Shown here: one piece after another, positions 7,788 to 15,687 of the stretch | Layout: each line of letters starts with the position of its first letter | How positions within the stretch are numbered: position 1 is the stretch's first letter | Source of the DNA: Mycolicibacterium sp. YH-1 | GTDB lineage: Bacteria > Actinomycetota > Actinomycetes > Mycobacteriales > Mycobacteriaceae | Reading direction: 5' to 3' | Assembly (NCBI RefSeq): GCF_022557175.1 | Contig: NZ_CP092915.1 | Span: 1,240,001-1,304,000 of the forward strand | DNA: 64,000 bases | The notes under the pieces: generated by a model | Seen by the model: the letters and a program-made list of their open reading frames with translations, nothing else | Database searches by the model: none | What the model was told of the DNA's origin: nothing | Translations under genes and position numbers: made by a program

Positions 7788-8442
7788 GCAGTCCCGCCAG
7801 GATCAACTCAAGCGATTCCCGCAGTGTGGCGTCGAACTCGAGCTTGTGGAACTGCAGAGCGGGGTCGCATTCATATGCCGCCACGACCGCCGGTGCGGTG
7901 TGGCAGTGCGTCCATGCCGCGGTGGCCATCAGCGCGGCCATCGCTGTGAACTTGCGGGCATCGTCGCCGCTGAGTTCGGGAAGCTGCGTCGACACCATCC
8001 CGGCGAGGCGCTCTATGTTGGCGAGGCTGGCGCGCTTGTACGTCAGGACGGTATCGGTCGAAATGTTGTGCTCGAGCACCGAGGCCTGTGCGCTCATCAG
8101 ATCGCACAGGACAGGCCTCGCGGCCAACGAGTCCGCGATGACAGTGGCCACTCGGACGGCGCGCGAGGACACGGGATCTGACCGGTCGAACCCGACCGCG
8201 AGGTCCGCCTCCAGCGCGTCCACCCATTCACCGAGCGCCTCGGCGGACAACTCCAGCAGCACGGCCTCTCGCGACTCGAAGTAGCGCAGCACATTGGACT
8301 TCGCCATGCAGGCCCGGCGGCTCAACCCGTTGAGGGTCACCTCGGACACCGGCATCTCCTCGAGCATCGCCCGTGCGGTGTCGAGGATCGCGTTGCGCCG
8401 AACTTCCCGCTGTTCAGGGCTATGCGCACGGACGAAGGACAT
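7753..8442 (-). CDS. TetR family regulator of the divergent SDR gene
   Basis: A 229-residue TetR regulator with its helix-turn-helix at about residues 18-62 (ILDTARAMLEEMPVSEVTLNGLSRRACMAKSN, then VLRYFESREAVLLELS). The ATG at 8442 is chosen; a GTG at 8445 is one codon upstream. The gene diverges from an SDR gene, and the 114-bp gap carries two near-identical palindromes (8479-8498 and 8512-8530). The regulator most likely represses both itself and the SDR. Its 3' end overlaps the converging ROK gene by 35 bp. Confidence 0.82.
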   Translation of the reverse strand: MSFVRAHSPEQREVRRNAILDTARAMLEEMPVSEVTLNGLSRRACMAKSNVLRYFESREAVLLELSAEALGEWVDALEADLAVGFDRSDPVSSRAVRVATVIADSLAARPVLCDLMSAQASVLEHNISTDTVLTYKRASLANIERLAGMVSTQLPELSGDDARKFTAMAALMATAAWTHCHTAPAVVAAYECDPALQFHKLEFDATLRESLELILAGLLSRRVRRPSAR

Positions 8443-8478
8443 CACGCCGCCAGCTTAAGGCACCACCGGTCTCTTGCC

Positions 8479-8498
8479 TAGCGACCGGCGGTCTGTTA
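8479..8498. promoter_or_regulatory. TetR operator 1 (SDR/TetR intergenic)
   Basis: TAGCGACCGGCGGTCTGTTA matches the same degenerate palindrome TAGnGACCnGCGGTCnnTA as the second site. Its symmetry axis is 33 bp from that of operator 2, about three helical turns, so two repressor dimers would bind the same face of the DNA. Regulator identity is inferred from adjacency. Confidence 0.65.
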
Positions 8499-8511
8499 GC
8501 GTCGGCGGCAC

Positions 8512-8530
8512 TAGAGACCAGCGGTCGCTA
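8512..8530. promoter_or_regulatory. TetR operator 2 (SDR/TetR intergenic)
   Basis: TAGAGACCAGCGGTCGCTA is the second copy of the palindrome, 26 bp upstream of the SDR start codon. The core GACC-n3-GGTC is shared exactly with operator 1. Confidence 0.65.
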
Positions 8531-8556
8531 AGCGGCCCGAGGGGAGAGGAACGCCC

Positions 8557-9492
8557 ATGTATGACGTCACCGACCAGACCGGTCGACGGTTCGTGATCAC
8601 CGGGTCCAACAGCGGCACCGGCAAGGAGGCGGCGCGCCGCATCGCCGCTGCGGGCGGCCATGTCGTCATGGCGGTGCGCACCGAGGAGAAGGGGCATGCC
8701 GCGGCCGAGGAGATCCGCCGCGATGTGCCTGCCGCGTCGCTCGAGGTCCGGCGGGTGGACCTCGCGGACCTCGCCAGCGTGCGCGCGTTCGCCGAGACAA
8801 TCCTGTCCGACGGCCATCCGCTCGATGTGCTGATCAACAATGCGGGCGTGATGGCGGTGCCACAGCGCACGACCACTGTGGACGGCTTTGAGTTGCAGTT
8901 CGGCAGCAACTTCCTCGGCCCGTTCGCCCTGACGAATTTGCTTCTGCCGCTTCTGCTCTCATCGGAGTCGCCGCGTGTGACGACAATGTCCAGCGGGGCC
9001 GCCAATATGGGCCGCATCAACTTCCGCGACCTGCAGTTCGCGCAGTCCTACAGCCCGGTCAAGGCATACGCACAATCCAAGCTGGCCGACCTGCTGCTCG
9101 GCCTGCACCTGGCGAGGGTGGCCAGGCAGCGCGACTGGAACCTGTTGAGCACCATTGCTCATCCGGGGTACACACGCACCAACCTGCAGGCCACCGGGCC
9201 CAACCTCGGGCGCGCGAAGAAGCGGTTCAACCCGTTGTTTGACCTGCCGATCCTGCCGTCGCAGGACGTCGTGCCGGGCACCGAGCCGCTGCTGTTCGCG
9301 GCGACCGACCCGTCGGCGCGCCAGGGTGCGTACTACGGCCCCAGCGGCTTGGGTGGCCTCGTCGGGCCCACCAAGACACTCGACCTGCCGCGCAGTTCGC
9401 GTGGTGTCGATCTGGCGGCGTCGCTGTGGGCGGTGGCCGAGAACCTGACCGGCACGAGGCTGCCGGCCGGGGAGTTCACGCCTTCGCGATGA
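8557..9492 (+). CDS. Short-chain dehydrogenase/reductase (protochlorophyllide-reductase-like)
   Basis: A 311-residue SDR of the retinol-dehydrogenase/protochlorophyllide-reductase-like class common in mycobacteria. Seen: TGSNSGTGKE nucleotide motif at about residues 16-25, DVLINNAGVM, the TMSSGAA catalytic-serine strand and YAQSKLADLL carrying the Tyr-x3-Lys pair. The C-terminal extension with YYGPSGLGGLVGP is typical of the class. The ATG at 8557 has GGGGAGAGG upstream. Divergent from a TetR gene with twin operators. Substrate unknown. The 3' end overlaps the converging LLM gene by 17 bp. Confidence 0.82.
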   Translation: MYDVTDQTGRRFVITGSNSGTGKEAARRIAAAGGHVVMAVRTEEKGHAAAEEIRRDVPAASLEVRRVDLADLASVRAFAETILSDGHPLDVLINNAGVMAVPQRTTTVDGFELQFGSNFLGPFALTNLLLPLLLSSESPRVTTMSSGAANMGRINFRDLQFAQSYSPVKAYAQSKLADLLLGLHLARVARQRDWNLLSTIAHPGYTRTNLQATGPNLGRAKKRFNPLFDLPILPSQDVVPGTEPLLFAATDPSARQGAYYGPSGLGGLVGPTKTLDLPRSSRGVDLAASLWAVAENLTGTRLPAGEFTPSR

Positions 9493-10351
9493 CGTTCTCC
9501 GCGAACCACTCCAGGTTGCGGATCTTGGCGTCGAGCGGCTCAGTGTCCTGGCCCGTGATGTAGGGAATCCGGAAGCCGACGATGACGTCGGTGACACCCT
9601 TGTCCTCGAGTCGCTTGACACCGTCGAGGGTGAACCCGTCGATGGAGATGACGTGGATCTGGAATTCGTCGGCGAGTCCGATGCGTTCCTCTTCGTCCCG
9701 ATACTTCTGCAACTTGGCGAGCAGCGGATCGAGCTCGGCGGGGTCGCCGCCGCCGTGCATCCAGCCATCGTTGCGGGCGGCGCGCCGTAGCGCGGCGTCG
9801 GCGTGCCCACCGATGAGGATCGGAATCGGCTTCGTCGGGGCGGGCGTCATCTTGAAGGTGGGGAAGTCGTAGAACTCGCCGTGGTACTCGAAGTACTCGC
9901 CGGAGGTGAGGCCGCGGATGACGTCGATGCACTCGTCCATGCGCTTGCCGCGCCTGGCGAACGGCACGCCCATGATCTCGTAGTCCTCGGGCCACGGACT
10001 GGTGCCGACACCCAGGTTGAGCCGATTGTCGAACATCGCGGCCAACGACCCGGCCTGCTTGGCCACCAGCGCCGGCGGGCGGATCGGCAGCTTCAGGACG
10101 AAGATGTTGAAGTGCAGCTTCGTCGTCACCGCGGAGAGCGCCCCGATCAGCGCGAACGTCTCGATGAACGACTTGCCGTCGAGGAACTCGCGATTGCCGT
10201 CCTCGGTGTATGGATACTTCGAGTCGGACACTTCGGGATACGCGACGCTGTCCGCAATGGTCATCGCGTGATACCCGGCCTCGTCGGCCGCCTTGGCCAA
10301 CGGGATGTAGTACTTCGGGTCGGTCATGGCTTCCGCATAGGTGAACCGCAT
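9476..10351 (-). CDS. LLM class F420-dependent oxidoreductase (Rv0940c-like)
   Basis: A 291-residue luciferase-like monooxygenase fold protein. The order of motifs (MRFTYAEAMTDPKYYIPLAKAADEAG at the start, then LNLGVGTSPWPEDYEIMGVPFARRGKRMDE, then PIPILIGGHADAALRRAARNDGW) is that of the mycobacterial F420-binding LLM group. The -10-like TAGTAT (minus strand, 10364-10359) lies 7 bp before the ATG, so the mRNA is probably leaderless. A KstR-type box overlaps that -10. This suggests control by the cholesterol-responsive repressor KstR and a role in sterol or lipid oxidation; the substrate is not known. I associate it with Rv0940c by gene order. Confidence 0.8.
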   Translation of the reverse strand: MRFTYAEAMTDPKYYIPLAKAADEAGYHAMTIADSVAYPEVSDSKYPYTEDGNREFLDGKSFIETFALIGALSAVTTKLHFNIFVLKLPIRPPALVAKQAGSLAAMFDNRLNLGVGTSPWPEDYEIMGVPFARRGKRMDECIDVIRGLTSGEYFEYHGEFYDFPTFKMTPAPTKPIPILIGGHADAALRRAARNDGWMHGGGDPAELDPLLAKLQKYRDEEERIGLADEFQIHVISIDGFTLDGVKRLEDKGVTDVIVGFRIPYITGQDTEPLDAKIRNLEWFAENVIAKA

Positions 10352-10362
10352 GCGGCCAATAC

Positions 10363-10376
10363 TAGAACACGTTCTA
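10363..10376. promoter_or_regulatory. KstR-type operator
   Basis: TAGAACACGTTCTA fits the published KstR consensus TnnAACnnGTTnnA at every fixed position, and its outer bases also pair (TAGAAC/GTTCTA). It lies 12 bp upstream of the LLM start on the minus strand and 26 bp upstream of the MFS start on the plus strand, so it could control both genes. Confidence 0.75.
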
Positions 10377-10401
10377 ATTATGCAGGTTCGAATGGTGCGG
10401 C

Positions 10402-11637
10402 ATGATGATTCGCGTGCGCAGACCCCCGCAGGATGGTCCGCGCCGCAGACCGTGGCTCACCCGGAACGTGCGCGTGCTCTCCGCGGTGTCGTTCCTGCAG
10501 GACACCGCCAGCGAGCTGCTCTATCCGCTGCTGCCGATCTACCTCACGACCGTGCTGGGCGCGCCCGTCGCCGTCGTCGGCGCCATCGAGGGTGCGGCCG
10601 AGGGCGCGGCATCGCTGACGAAACTCGCGGCCGGCCCGCTGGGGGATCGCTACGCGCGACGCCCGCTGATCGCGACGGGGTACGGCATGGCTGCCCTCGG
10701 CAAGGTCATGGTCGCGGCGTTCGCGGCATGGCCCGGAGTGCTGGCGGGCCGTGTCGTCGACCGGCTCGGCAAGGGGGTTCGCGGCGCGCCGCGCGATGCG
10801 CTGCTGGTTGTCGACATCGACGCGTCCGCACGGGGCCGGGTGTTCGGCTTCCACCGCGCGATGGACACCGCCGGCGCGGTGGTCGGTCCGCTTCTGGGCC
10901 TGGCGGCCTACGAGCTTCTCGACCACCAGATCGCGCCGCTGCTGTGGATCGCCGTCGTCCCAGCCGTGCTGAGTGTTGCGCTGGTCTTCCTCACGCGGGA
11001 GAAGCGTCGCGTCCTGACCGCGGCTGTGCGGGTGGGGATCTTCTCCCGGGTTCGCGACCTGCCCGGCGGGTACTGGCGGGTGACGGCACTGCTGGTGGCG
11101 TTCGGCGTCGTCAACTTTCCTGACGCGCTACTTCTGCTGAGGCTTAACGAGATCGGCTTCTCCGTACCCCAGGTGATCCTCGCGTACGTCACGTACAACG
11201 CGGTGTACGCGCTCGTCAGCTATCCGGCCGGGGTGCTGGCCGACCGCTTTCCGCGGCCCGTGGTGCTGGGTATCGGAATGGTGTTCTTCGCGATCGGGTA
11301 CGGCGGTCTGGGTCTCACCGACGATCCGCTGATCGCCTGGCTGTTGATCGGTGCATACGGCGTGTTCACCGGCTGCACCGACGGCGTCAGCAAGGCGTGG
11401 ATCTCATCGCTTGTCGGTGCGGATCTGCAGTCCAGCGCCCAGGGCGTGTTCCAGGGTGCGACGGGTTTCGCGATCCTGGCCGCCGGATTGTGGGCGGGCT
11501 TCGCGTGGGGCGCCGACGGCACGCTGCCGCTGCTCGTCTCGGGCGCGGTCGGCGCGGTGTTCGCGGTGGTGCTGCTCGGAATGGGCGTGCGCAGCGCTCA
11601 GTTGAAGGGTGGCGCACCCATACCGGTCACGGAGTAG
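10402..11637 (+). CDS. MFS transporter
   Basis: A 411-residue, 12-helix major facilitator protein. Helix 1 reads VLSAVSFLQDTASELLYPLLPIYL and the loop 2-3 motif is GPLGDRYARRPL. A motif GRVVDRLGKGVRGAPRDALL is typical of a bacterial MFS group of unknown substrate. Two in-frame ATG codons start the gene (10402, 10405). The promoter region is shared with the divergent LLM gene and contains a KstR-type box, raising the possibility that transport is linked to sterol metabolism. The last 40 bp overlap the converging AurF-like gene. Confidence 0.75.
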   Translation: MMIRVRRPPQDGPRRRPWLTRNVRVLSAVSFLQDTASELLYPLLPIYLTTVLGAPVAVVGAIEGAAEGAASLTKLAAGPLGDRYARRPLIATGYGMAALGKVMVAAFAAWPGVLAGRVVDRLGKGVRGAPRDALLVVDIDASARGRVFGFHRAMDTAGAVVGPLLGLAAYELLDHQIAPLLWIAVVPAVLSVALVFLTREKRRVLTAAVRVGIFSRVRDLPGGYWRVTALLVAFGVVNFPDALLLLRLNEIGFSVPQVILAYVTYNAVYALVSYPAGVLADRFPRPVVLGIGMVFFAIGYGGLGLTDDPLIAWLLIGAYGVFTGCTDGVSKAWISSLVGADLQSSAQGVFQGATGFAILAAGLWAGFAWGADGTLPLLVSGAVGAVFAVVLLGMGVRSAQLKGGAPIPVTE

Positions 11638-12821
11638 CCGCCCTGCGACGAGCGCTCGGTCAGCCGGGATGCCGCCGTGCGACCGTTGGCGGTCAGCAAC
11701 GCCTCGGGCCGTTTGAGGACATCGTCGGGGAGCGTTCCGAAAACGGTGCCGCGCCAGTGGTACTGGCCATCGATCGGGTCGAGGTGACCGGTCAGGCGGA
11801 CACGCACCGCGTGGTCCTCCCCGGCGACTCGCAGGGTGGCCGCGCCGTCGTAGACCTCACCGCCCTTGACCCCGAGGGCCTCGGGAGTGCCCGGCGTCAC
11901 CGGGCCCGGCAGGAAGCGCGCACGTCGCCACATCCGCCGCGCGATCGGACCCATCAGCCCGACCTCGGTGAGGAACGCGGCCAGTGGCGCGAACCCCATG
12001 ACCTGCACGTCGTGACGGTTGCTGCTGCGCCGCGCCATGCGTCGCGCCTTGCGGGCCGGCAGTCCGACGCGGCGGTACTGCACGGGGTTGGTGAACAGGT
12101 ACCGGAAGAAGTAGCCGCCGAGACCGTTGATGTTGGCCACCCACCACCGGCTCAACCGGGGCATATCGCGGACGCGCCTGCGCACGCCGTCGCGGGCGAA
12201 CTGGATGTGACGGGACTCCTCGGTGACGTGAATCCGCATGAGCCGCTGCACCATCGGTTGCAGCTGCGGGTCGTCCATCATTTGGCGCTGCAGCGAGTCG
12301 AAGATCTCCTCACCGACGAGCGCGGCGACCCACAGCATCGATCCCTTGAACGCCAGCGGCAGCATGTTGATGGCGATCCGCTGGTAGCGCCGGGGCTGGA
12401 CGGGCTTGGCTCCGAGCTTCTCGATGGCCTTGCCGAACATCACCATGTGACGGGTCTCGTCGCCCAGCTCGGTCAGCGCGTAGTGCGATGCGCTCGCCGT
12501 CGGGTCCCTGTGGATGAGGTTGCGCAGCAGCGCCTGGTTGAGAATGTTCTCGAACCAGATGCCTGCCGACAGGGTGTTGACGAGTTCCTGGCGCGACAGC
12601 TCGATCTGCTCGGCGCGGGTCATCGCGTCCCACATCGGCGTGCCGTAGAGGGACACCACCTTCGGCGGCAGGAAGAACTTGTCGGGCTCCAGCTCCGCGT
12701 CCCAGTCGATGTCGACGATCGGCTCGTAGTACTTCTTGACCGATCCCCGCAGCAGCCGTTCGGAGAACTCCTCGCGGCTGGGCGCACTGGCGCGTCGAAC
12801 CGCATCAGAGGAAAGCGTCAT
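11598..12821 (-). CDS. AurF-like diiron oxygenase fused to DUF4873
   Basis: A 407-residue protein. Residues about 20-300 form a ferritin-like diiron domain of the AurF (p-aminobenzoate N-oxygenase) family. Candidate iron ligands are Glu91 (FENILNQ), Glu122 and His125 (DETRHMVMF), Glu171/172 (GEEIFD), His198, Glu202 and His205 (HVTEESRHIQFAR). The C-terminal ~85 residues (from about 320: YDGAATLRVAGEDH, GHLDPIDGQYHWRG) look like the mycobacterial DUF4873 domain, more often seen attached to flavin monooxygenases. The ATG at 12821 is chosen because the upstream frame is arginine-rich and runs across the promoter. A likely role is N- or C-oxygenation of an unknown substrate. Gene order suggests the Rv0943c position. 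Confidence 0.75.
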   Translation of the reverse strand: MTLSSDAVRRASAPSREEFSERLLRGSVKKYYEPIVDIDWDAELEPDKFFLPPKVVSLYGTPMWDAMTRAEQIELSRQELVNTLSAGIWFENILNQALLRNLIHRDPTASASHYALTELGDETRHMVMFGKAIEKLGAKPVQPRRYQRIAINMLPLAFKGSMLWVAALVGEEIFDSLQRQMMDDPQLQPMVQRLMRIHVTEESRHIQFARDGVRRRVRDMPRLSRWWVANINGLGGYFFRYLFTNPVQYRRVGLPARKARRMARRSSNRHDVQVMGFAPLAAFLTEVGLMGPIARRMWRRARFLPGPVTPGTPEALGVKGGEVYDGAATLRVAGEDHAVRVRLTGHLDPIDGQYHWRGTVFGTLPDDVLKRPEALLTANGRTAASRLTERSSQGGYSVTGMGAPPFN

Positions 12822-12895
12822 CGTGGCCCTCTGCTCTTCGCGCAAGCGCTCATCGCCGACGTCCCTTCGCTGGCTTGTGCCCCGATATGCTCCAA

Positions 12896-12925
12896 AACCT
12901 AATGACGCCTGAACCAAGTTGTCAA
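12896..12925 (-). promoter_or_regulatory. SigA-type promoter of the AurF-like gene
   Basis: On the minus strand a perfect TTGACA (12925-12920) is followed after 18 bp by TAGGTT (12901-12896), giving a near-consensus housekeeping promoter about 75 bp before the chosen AurF start at 12821. It also argues against the longer ATG start at 12968, which would lie upstream of the promoter. Confidence 0.55.
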
Positions 12926-12954
12926 TACCCCGGGTACTGGATACCGATGGTCTC

Positions 12955-13695
12955 ATGACGAGACGCATTCATGTCATCGGCATCGGCGCAGGTGACCCGG
13001 ACTACGTCACCGCCCAGGCCATTTCGGCGCTCAACGACACTGCGGTGTTCTTCGCGATGGACAAGGGTGAATCGAAAGGCGACCTGGTCGCGCTGCGGCG
13101 CGAGGTCTGCGAACGGTTCATCGAGAAGCCCGGCTATCGCTTCGTCGAACTCGCCGATCCGTCGCGGGCCAAGTCCGGCGACTACCGCCAGGCCGTCAAC
13201 GACTGGCACGCCGCCCGCGCCGATGTGTGGGCGCGGGCCATGGAGGAGGAGTTGCCCGACGGTGGTGTCGGTGCGTTCCTCGCGTGGGGTGACCCGTCGC
13301 TGTACGACAGCACGCTGCGCATCCTCGACCTCGTCGCGCAGCGCGTGGACCTCGACTACGACGTCATCCCCGGCATCACCGCGATACAGGCGCTCACGGC
13401 GCGACATCGCATACCGCTCAACGATATTGGGGAACCGGTGCTCATCACGACGGGCCGCCGGCTCCGCGACGAGGGGCTGTCGGGCGCATCGGTGATCATG
13501 CTCGACGGGGACTGCGCGTTCCTGACATGCCCGCCGGACACCAGGATCTGGTGGGGCGCCTACCTCGGTACGCCCAACGAACTGCTCGTCGCGGGCACCG
13601 TGGGCGCCGACGGCGAACGCATCGCCGCGCTGCGTGCGCAGGCCCGCGAGCGGCACGGCTGGATTATGGACACCTACCTGCTGCGTCCAGCCTGA
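12955..13695 (+). CDS. cobF: Precorrin-6A synthase (deacetylating)
   Basis: A 246-residue SAM-dependent methyltransferase of the tetrapyrrole methylase family. CobF methylates precorrin-5 at C-1 with loss of the acetyl group in aerobic cobalamin synthesis. Seen: N-terminal VIGIGAGDPDYVTAQA, then FLAWGDPSLYDSTLRI and VIPGITAIQALTARH in the substrate cleft. Length and the KGESKGDLVALRREVCE insert are those of CobF rather than CobI/J/M. The ATG at 12955 fits the family N-terminus. No other cob gene is adjacent and no cobalamin riboswitch is visible upstream. CobF is absent from M. tuberculosis H37Rv but present in many other mycobacteria. Confidence 0.88.
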   Translation: MTRRIHVIGIGAGDPDYVTAQAISALNDTAVFFAMDKGESKGDLVALRREVCERFIEKPGYRFVELADPSRAKSGDYRQAVNDWHAARADVWARAMEEELPDGGVGAFLAWGDPSLYDSTLRILDLVAQRVDLDYDVIPGITAIQALTARHRIPLNDIGEPVLITTGRRLRDEGLSGASVIMLDGDCAFLTCPPDTRIWWGAYLGTPNELLVAGTVGADGERIAALRAQARERHGWIMDTYLLRPA

Positions 13696-13736
13696 GTGAC
13701 CTCCGAAGCGACGCCGGCAGTGGCAAGATCAGCGCC

Positions 13737-14138
13737 ATGGCACAGTTTCTGCTGCGGGCGTCGTTGACCGGTCTCGCCCTCTGGATCGTCACCCTGGTCG
13801 TCAACGGGATTTACTTCGTCGGCGGGGACAGCACGTGGCAGCGGGTGGGCATCATCTTCGTCGTCGCGGTGGTGTTCGGCCTCGTCAACGCCGTCATCAA
13901 GCCGATCGTGCAGTTGATCTCGATCCCGCTCTACATCCTCACGCTCGGCCTGATTCACGTCGTCATCAACGCTCTGATGCTGTGGATCACCTCCTGGATC
14001 ACCGAGAACACGACGCACTGGGGTCTGGCCATCGACGACTTCTGGTGGACTGCGATCTGGGCGGCGATCGTGCTGTCGATCGTGAGCTGGCTGCTGTCGC
14101 TGTTCACCCGGAGCGCAGAACGCAGCGTCGGCGTGTAA
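13737..14138 (+). CDS. Phage holin family 4 (superfamily IV) membrane protein
   Basis: A 133-residue integral membrane protein with four predicted helices (about 4-24, 36-56, 60-82 and 100-122). The segment VFGLVNAVIKPIVQLISIPLYILTLGLIHVVINALMLW is diagnostic of the small 4-TM family labelled phage holin 4-2. Despite the name it is chromosomal in most actinobacteria and its function is unknown. The ATG at 13737 begins MAQFLLRASL. The gene sits 41 bp after cobF and 21 bp before the Fpg-type glycosylase on the same strand, so the three may be co-transcribed. Confidence 0.75.
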   Translation: MAQFLLRASLTGLALWIVTLVVNGIYFVGGDSTWQRVGIIFVVAVVFGLVNAVIKPIVQLISIPLYILTLGLIHVVINALMLWITSWITENTTHWGLAIDDFWWTAIWAAIVLSIVSWLLSLFTRSAERSVGV

Positions 14139-14159
14139 CCGTGCGGCACACTGGATGGC

Positions 14160-15023
14160 ATGCCTGAACTACCCGAGGTAGAGGCGCTGGCGGATCACCT
14201 CCGGCGGCATGCGGTCGGCCGGACCGTCGGAAGGGTCGATGTCTCGGCATTGTCGGTGCTCAAGACGTTCGATCCGCCCACGACGGCGCTGCACGGTCAG
14301 GAGGTGACCGGCGCCAACCGCTGGGCCAAGTACCTCGGACTGCAAGTCGGCGACCTGCACCTCATCACACACCTGTCGCGGGCCGGCTGGCTGCGGTGGT
14401 CGGACAAGCTCGCCGCGGCACCCCTGAAGCCGGGTAAGGGGCCCATCGCCCTGCGCGTTCACCTCGGAACACCCGGCGAGGCCCCGGGATTCGACCTCAC
14501 CGAGGCGGGGACCCAGAAGCGGCTGGCGGTGTGGCTGGTCGACGACCCGATGAAGATCCCGCAGATCGCCTCGCTGGGCCCCGACGCGCTGAGCCTGGAT
14601 CCCGAGGGTCTGGCCGCGGCGCTGAAGGGCAACACCGGTCGCATCAAGACCGTCATCACCGACCAGAAGGTCATCGCGGGTATCGGCAACGCCTACAGCG
14701 ACGAGATCCTGCACGTCGCCAAGCTGTCGCCGTTCGCGACGGCAGCCAAGCTCACCGACGCCCAGCTCGGATCGCTGCACGACGCGATGATCTCGGTGCT
14801 CAGCGATGCGGTCTCACGGTCGGTCGGTCAGCAGGCGGCCACGCTGAAGGGGGAGAAGCGCTCGGGCATGCGCGTGCACGCTCGCACCGGCCTGCCCTGC
14901 CCGGTGTGCGGTGACACGGTGCGCGAGGTCTCGTTCGCCGACAAGTCCTTCCAGTACTGCGCGACGTGTCAGACCGGCGGCAAGGTGCTCGCCGATCGCC
15001 GGATGTCCAAACTGCTCAAGTAG
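14160..15023 (+). CDS. Fpg/Nei family DNA glycosylase/AP lyase
   Basis: A 287-residue base-excision repair enzyme. The mature N-terminus PELPEVE supplies the catalytic Pro2 and Glu3. Lys57 (WAKYLGL) matches the beta-delta-elimination lysine. The helix-two-turn-helix contains VIAGIGNAYSDEILHVAKLSP. A C4 zinc finger uses Cys247, Cys250, Cys267 and Cys270 (CPVC...CATC). Fpg/Nei enzymes remove oxidised bases such as 8-oxoguanine. This is not the canonical mutM next to rnc. Its position matches the M. tuberculosis Rv0944 locus, where the H37Rv protein is truncated at the N-terminus; here the catalytic end is intact. Confidence 0.87.
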   Translation: MPELPEVEALADHLRRHAVGRTVGRVDVSALSVLKTFDPPTTALHGQEVTGANRWAKYLGLQVGDLHLITHLSRAGWLRWSDKLAAAPLKPGKGPIALRVHLGTPGEAPGFDLTEAGTQKRLAVWLVDDPMKIPQIASLGPDALSLDPEGLAAALKGNTGRIKTVITDQKVIAGIGNAYSDEILHVAKLSPFATAAKLTDAQLGSLHDAMISVLSDAVSRSVGQQAATLKGEKRSGMRVHARTGLPCPVCGDTVREVSFADKSFQYCATCQTGGKVLADRRMSKLLK

Positions 15024-15099
15024 CGTTCAGCCGGCGATGAGCGCCTGCGCGAAGAGCATTCAACCGGCGATGAGCGCCTGCGCGAAGAGCATTCAACCG
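15023..15099. repeat. 33-bp tandem repeat across two converging stop codons
   Basis: Two 33-bp units (15023-15055 and 15056-15088) begin GCGTTCAGCCGGCGATGAGC and GCATTCAACCGGCGATGAGC and differ only near the 5' end. An 11-bp third partial unit follows (15089-15099). The array overlaps the last base of the Fpg-type gene and contains the TGA of the converging secreted chorismate mutase (15093-15095). Each full unit also carries a copy of that TCAACC end. Confidence 0.8.
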
Positions 15100-15650
15100 C
15101 AGTAGGTGTGCGTCGCGAAGTCCAGCGCCTGCTGGTACAGCGGATCCAGACCGCGGGCCGCGATGACGCTCTGCCGGGCGTCGTCGAGCGCCGCGTGGCA
15201 GCCGGGGCCGCGGAGAACGGGCCACTGATCGGTCATCTCCGCGACCATGGTGCGGTTGAAACCGTCTATCGCCGAACGTGATTCGGACAGATCCGGTGCG
15301 CTCGTCGGCGCGGTGGCGGGGTCGAGCTTCCACTGCCCGAATCGGACGTACTGGATGCCCTCGGTGGCGTGGATTTGATTCTCGAACGCCCGCCGCACGA
15401 ACGCCTCGTCGGCCCCGCGGTCGCGCGCGTCGGCTGCGACGTTGTCGAGCACCTGCCGGACGCGTGCCGCGTCCTCGATGGATCCGCCGTCGACCCACTT
15501 GACCGCCGCCACCGGGTCGGCGGTCAGGAGGCGTTGTGACGCGGTGTCGACCAGGCGATACAGGGGGCCGGTGGCGTCGGCGTGTGCTGGTGGCGTGGCC
15601 GTGAGGGCGCCAAGGGTGGCGCCGGCGACGAGGAGTGCGATGAGTCTCAC
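15093..15650 (-). CDS. Secreted chorismate mutase, AroQ-gamma class
   Basis: A 185-residue exported enzyme converting chorismate to prephenate outside the cytoplasm. A Sec signal peptide covers residues 1 to about 25 (cleavage after AHA). The mature part is all-helical: RLLTADPVAAVKW (Lys51), RVRQVLDNVAADARDRG (Arg63/65), FVRRAFENQIHATEGIQYVRF. Cys151 and Cys184 match the disulfide of the M. tuberculosis secreted enzyme (Rv1885c type). Exported chorismate mutases of mycobacteria have no obvious aromatic-biosynthesis role, and a part in host interaction has been suggested. This genome also has the cytoplasmic enzyme at 21.6-21.9 kb. Confidence 0.88.
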   Translation of the reverse strand: MRLIALLVAGATLGALTATPPAHADATGPLYRLVDTASQRLLTADPVAAVKWVDGGSIEDAARVRQVLDNVAADARDRGADEAFVRRAFENQIHATEGIQYVRFGQWKLDPATAPTSAPDLSESRSAIDGFNRTMVAEMTDQWPVLRGPGCHAALDDARQSVIAARGLDPLYQQALDFATHTYCG

Positions 15651-15687
15651 GGGGATCTATCATCGCTTACTTGGTTATCCTCCACGG

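Noticed and set aside
12919..12954. Earlier ATG for cobF at 12919
   Set aside because: The extra 12 residues are outside the family N-terminus and overlap the AurF promoter; MTRRIHVIGIGAGDPD from 12955 fits.
12842..12954. Cobalamin riboswitch upstream of cobF
   Set aside because: The gap is short and lacks the conserved B12-box; no aptamer-like helices were found.
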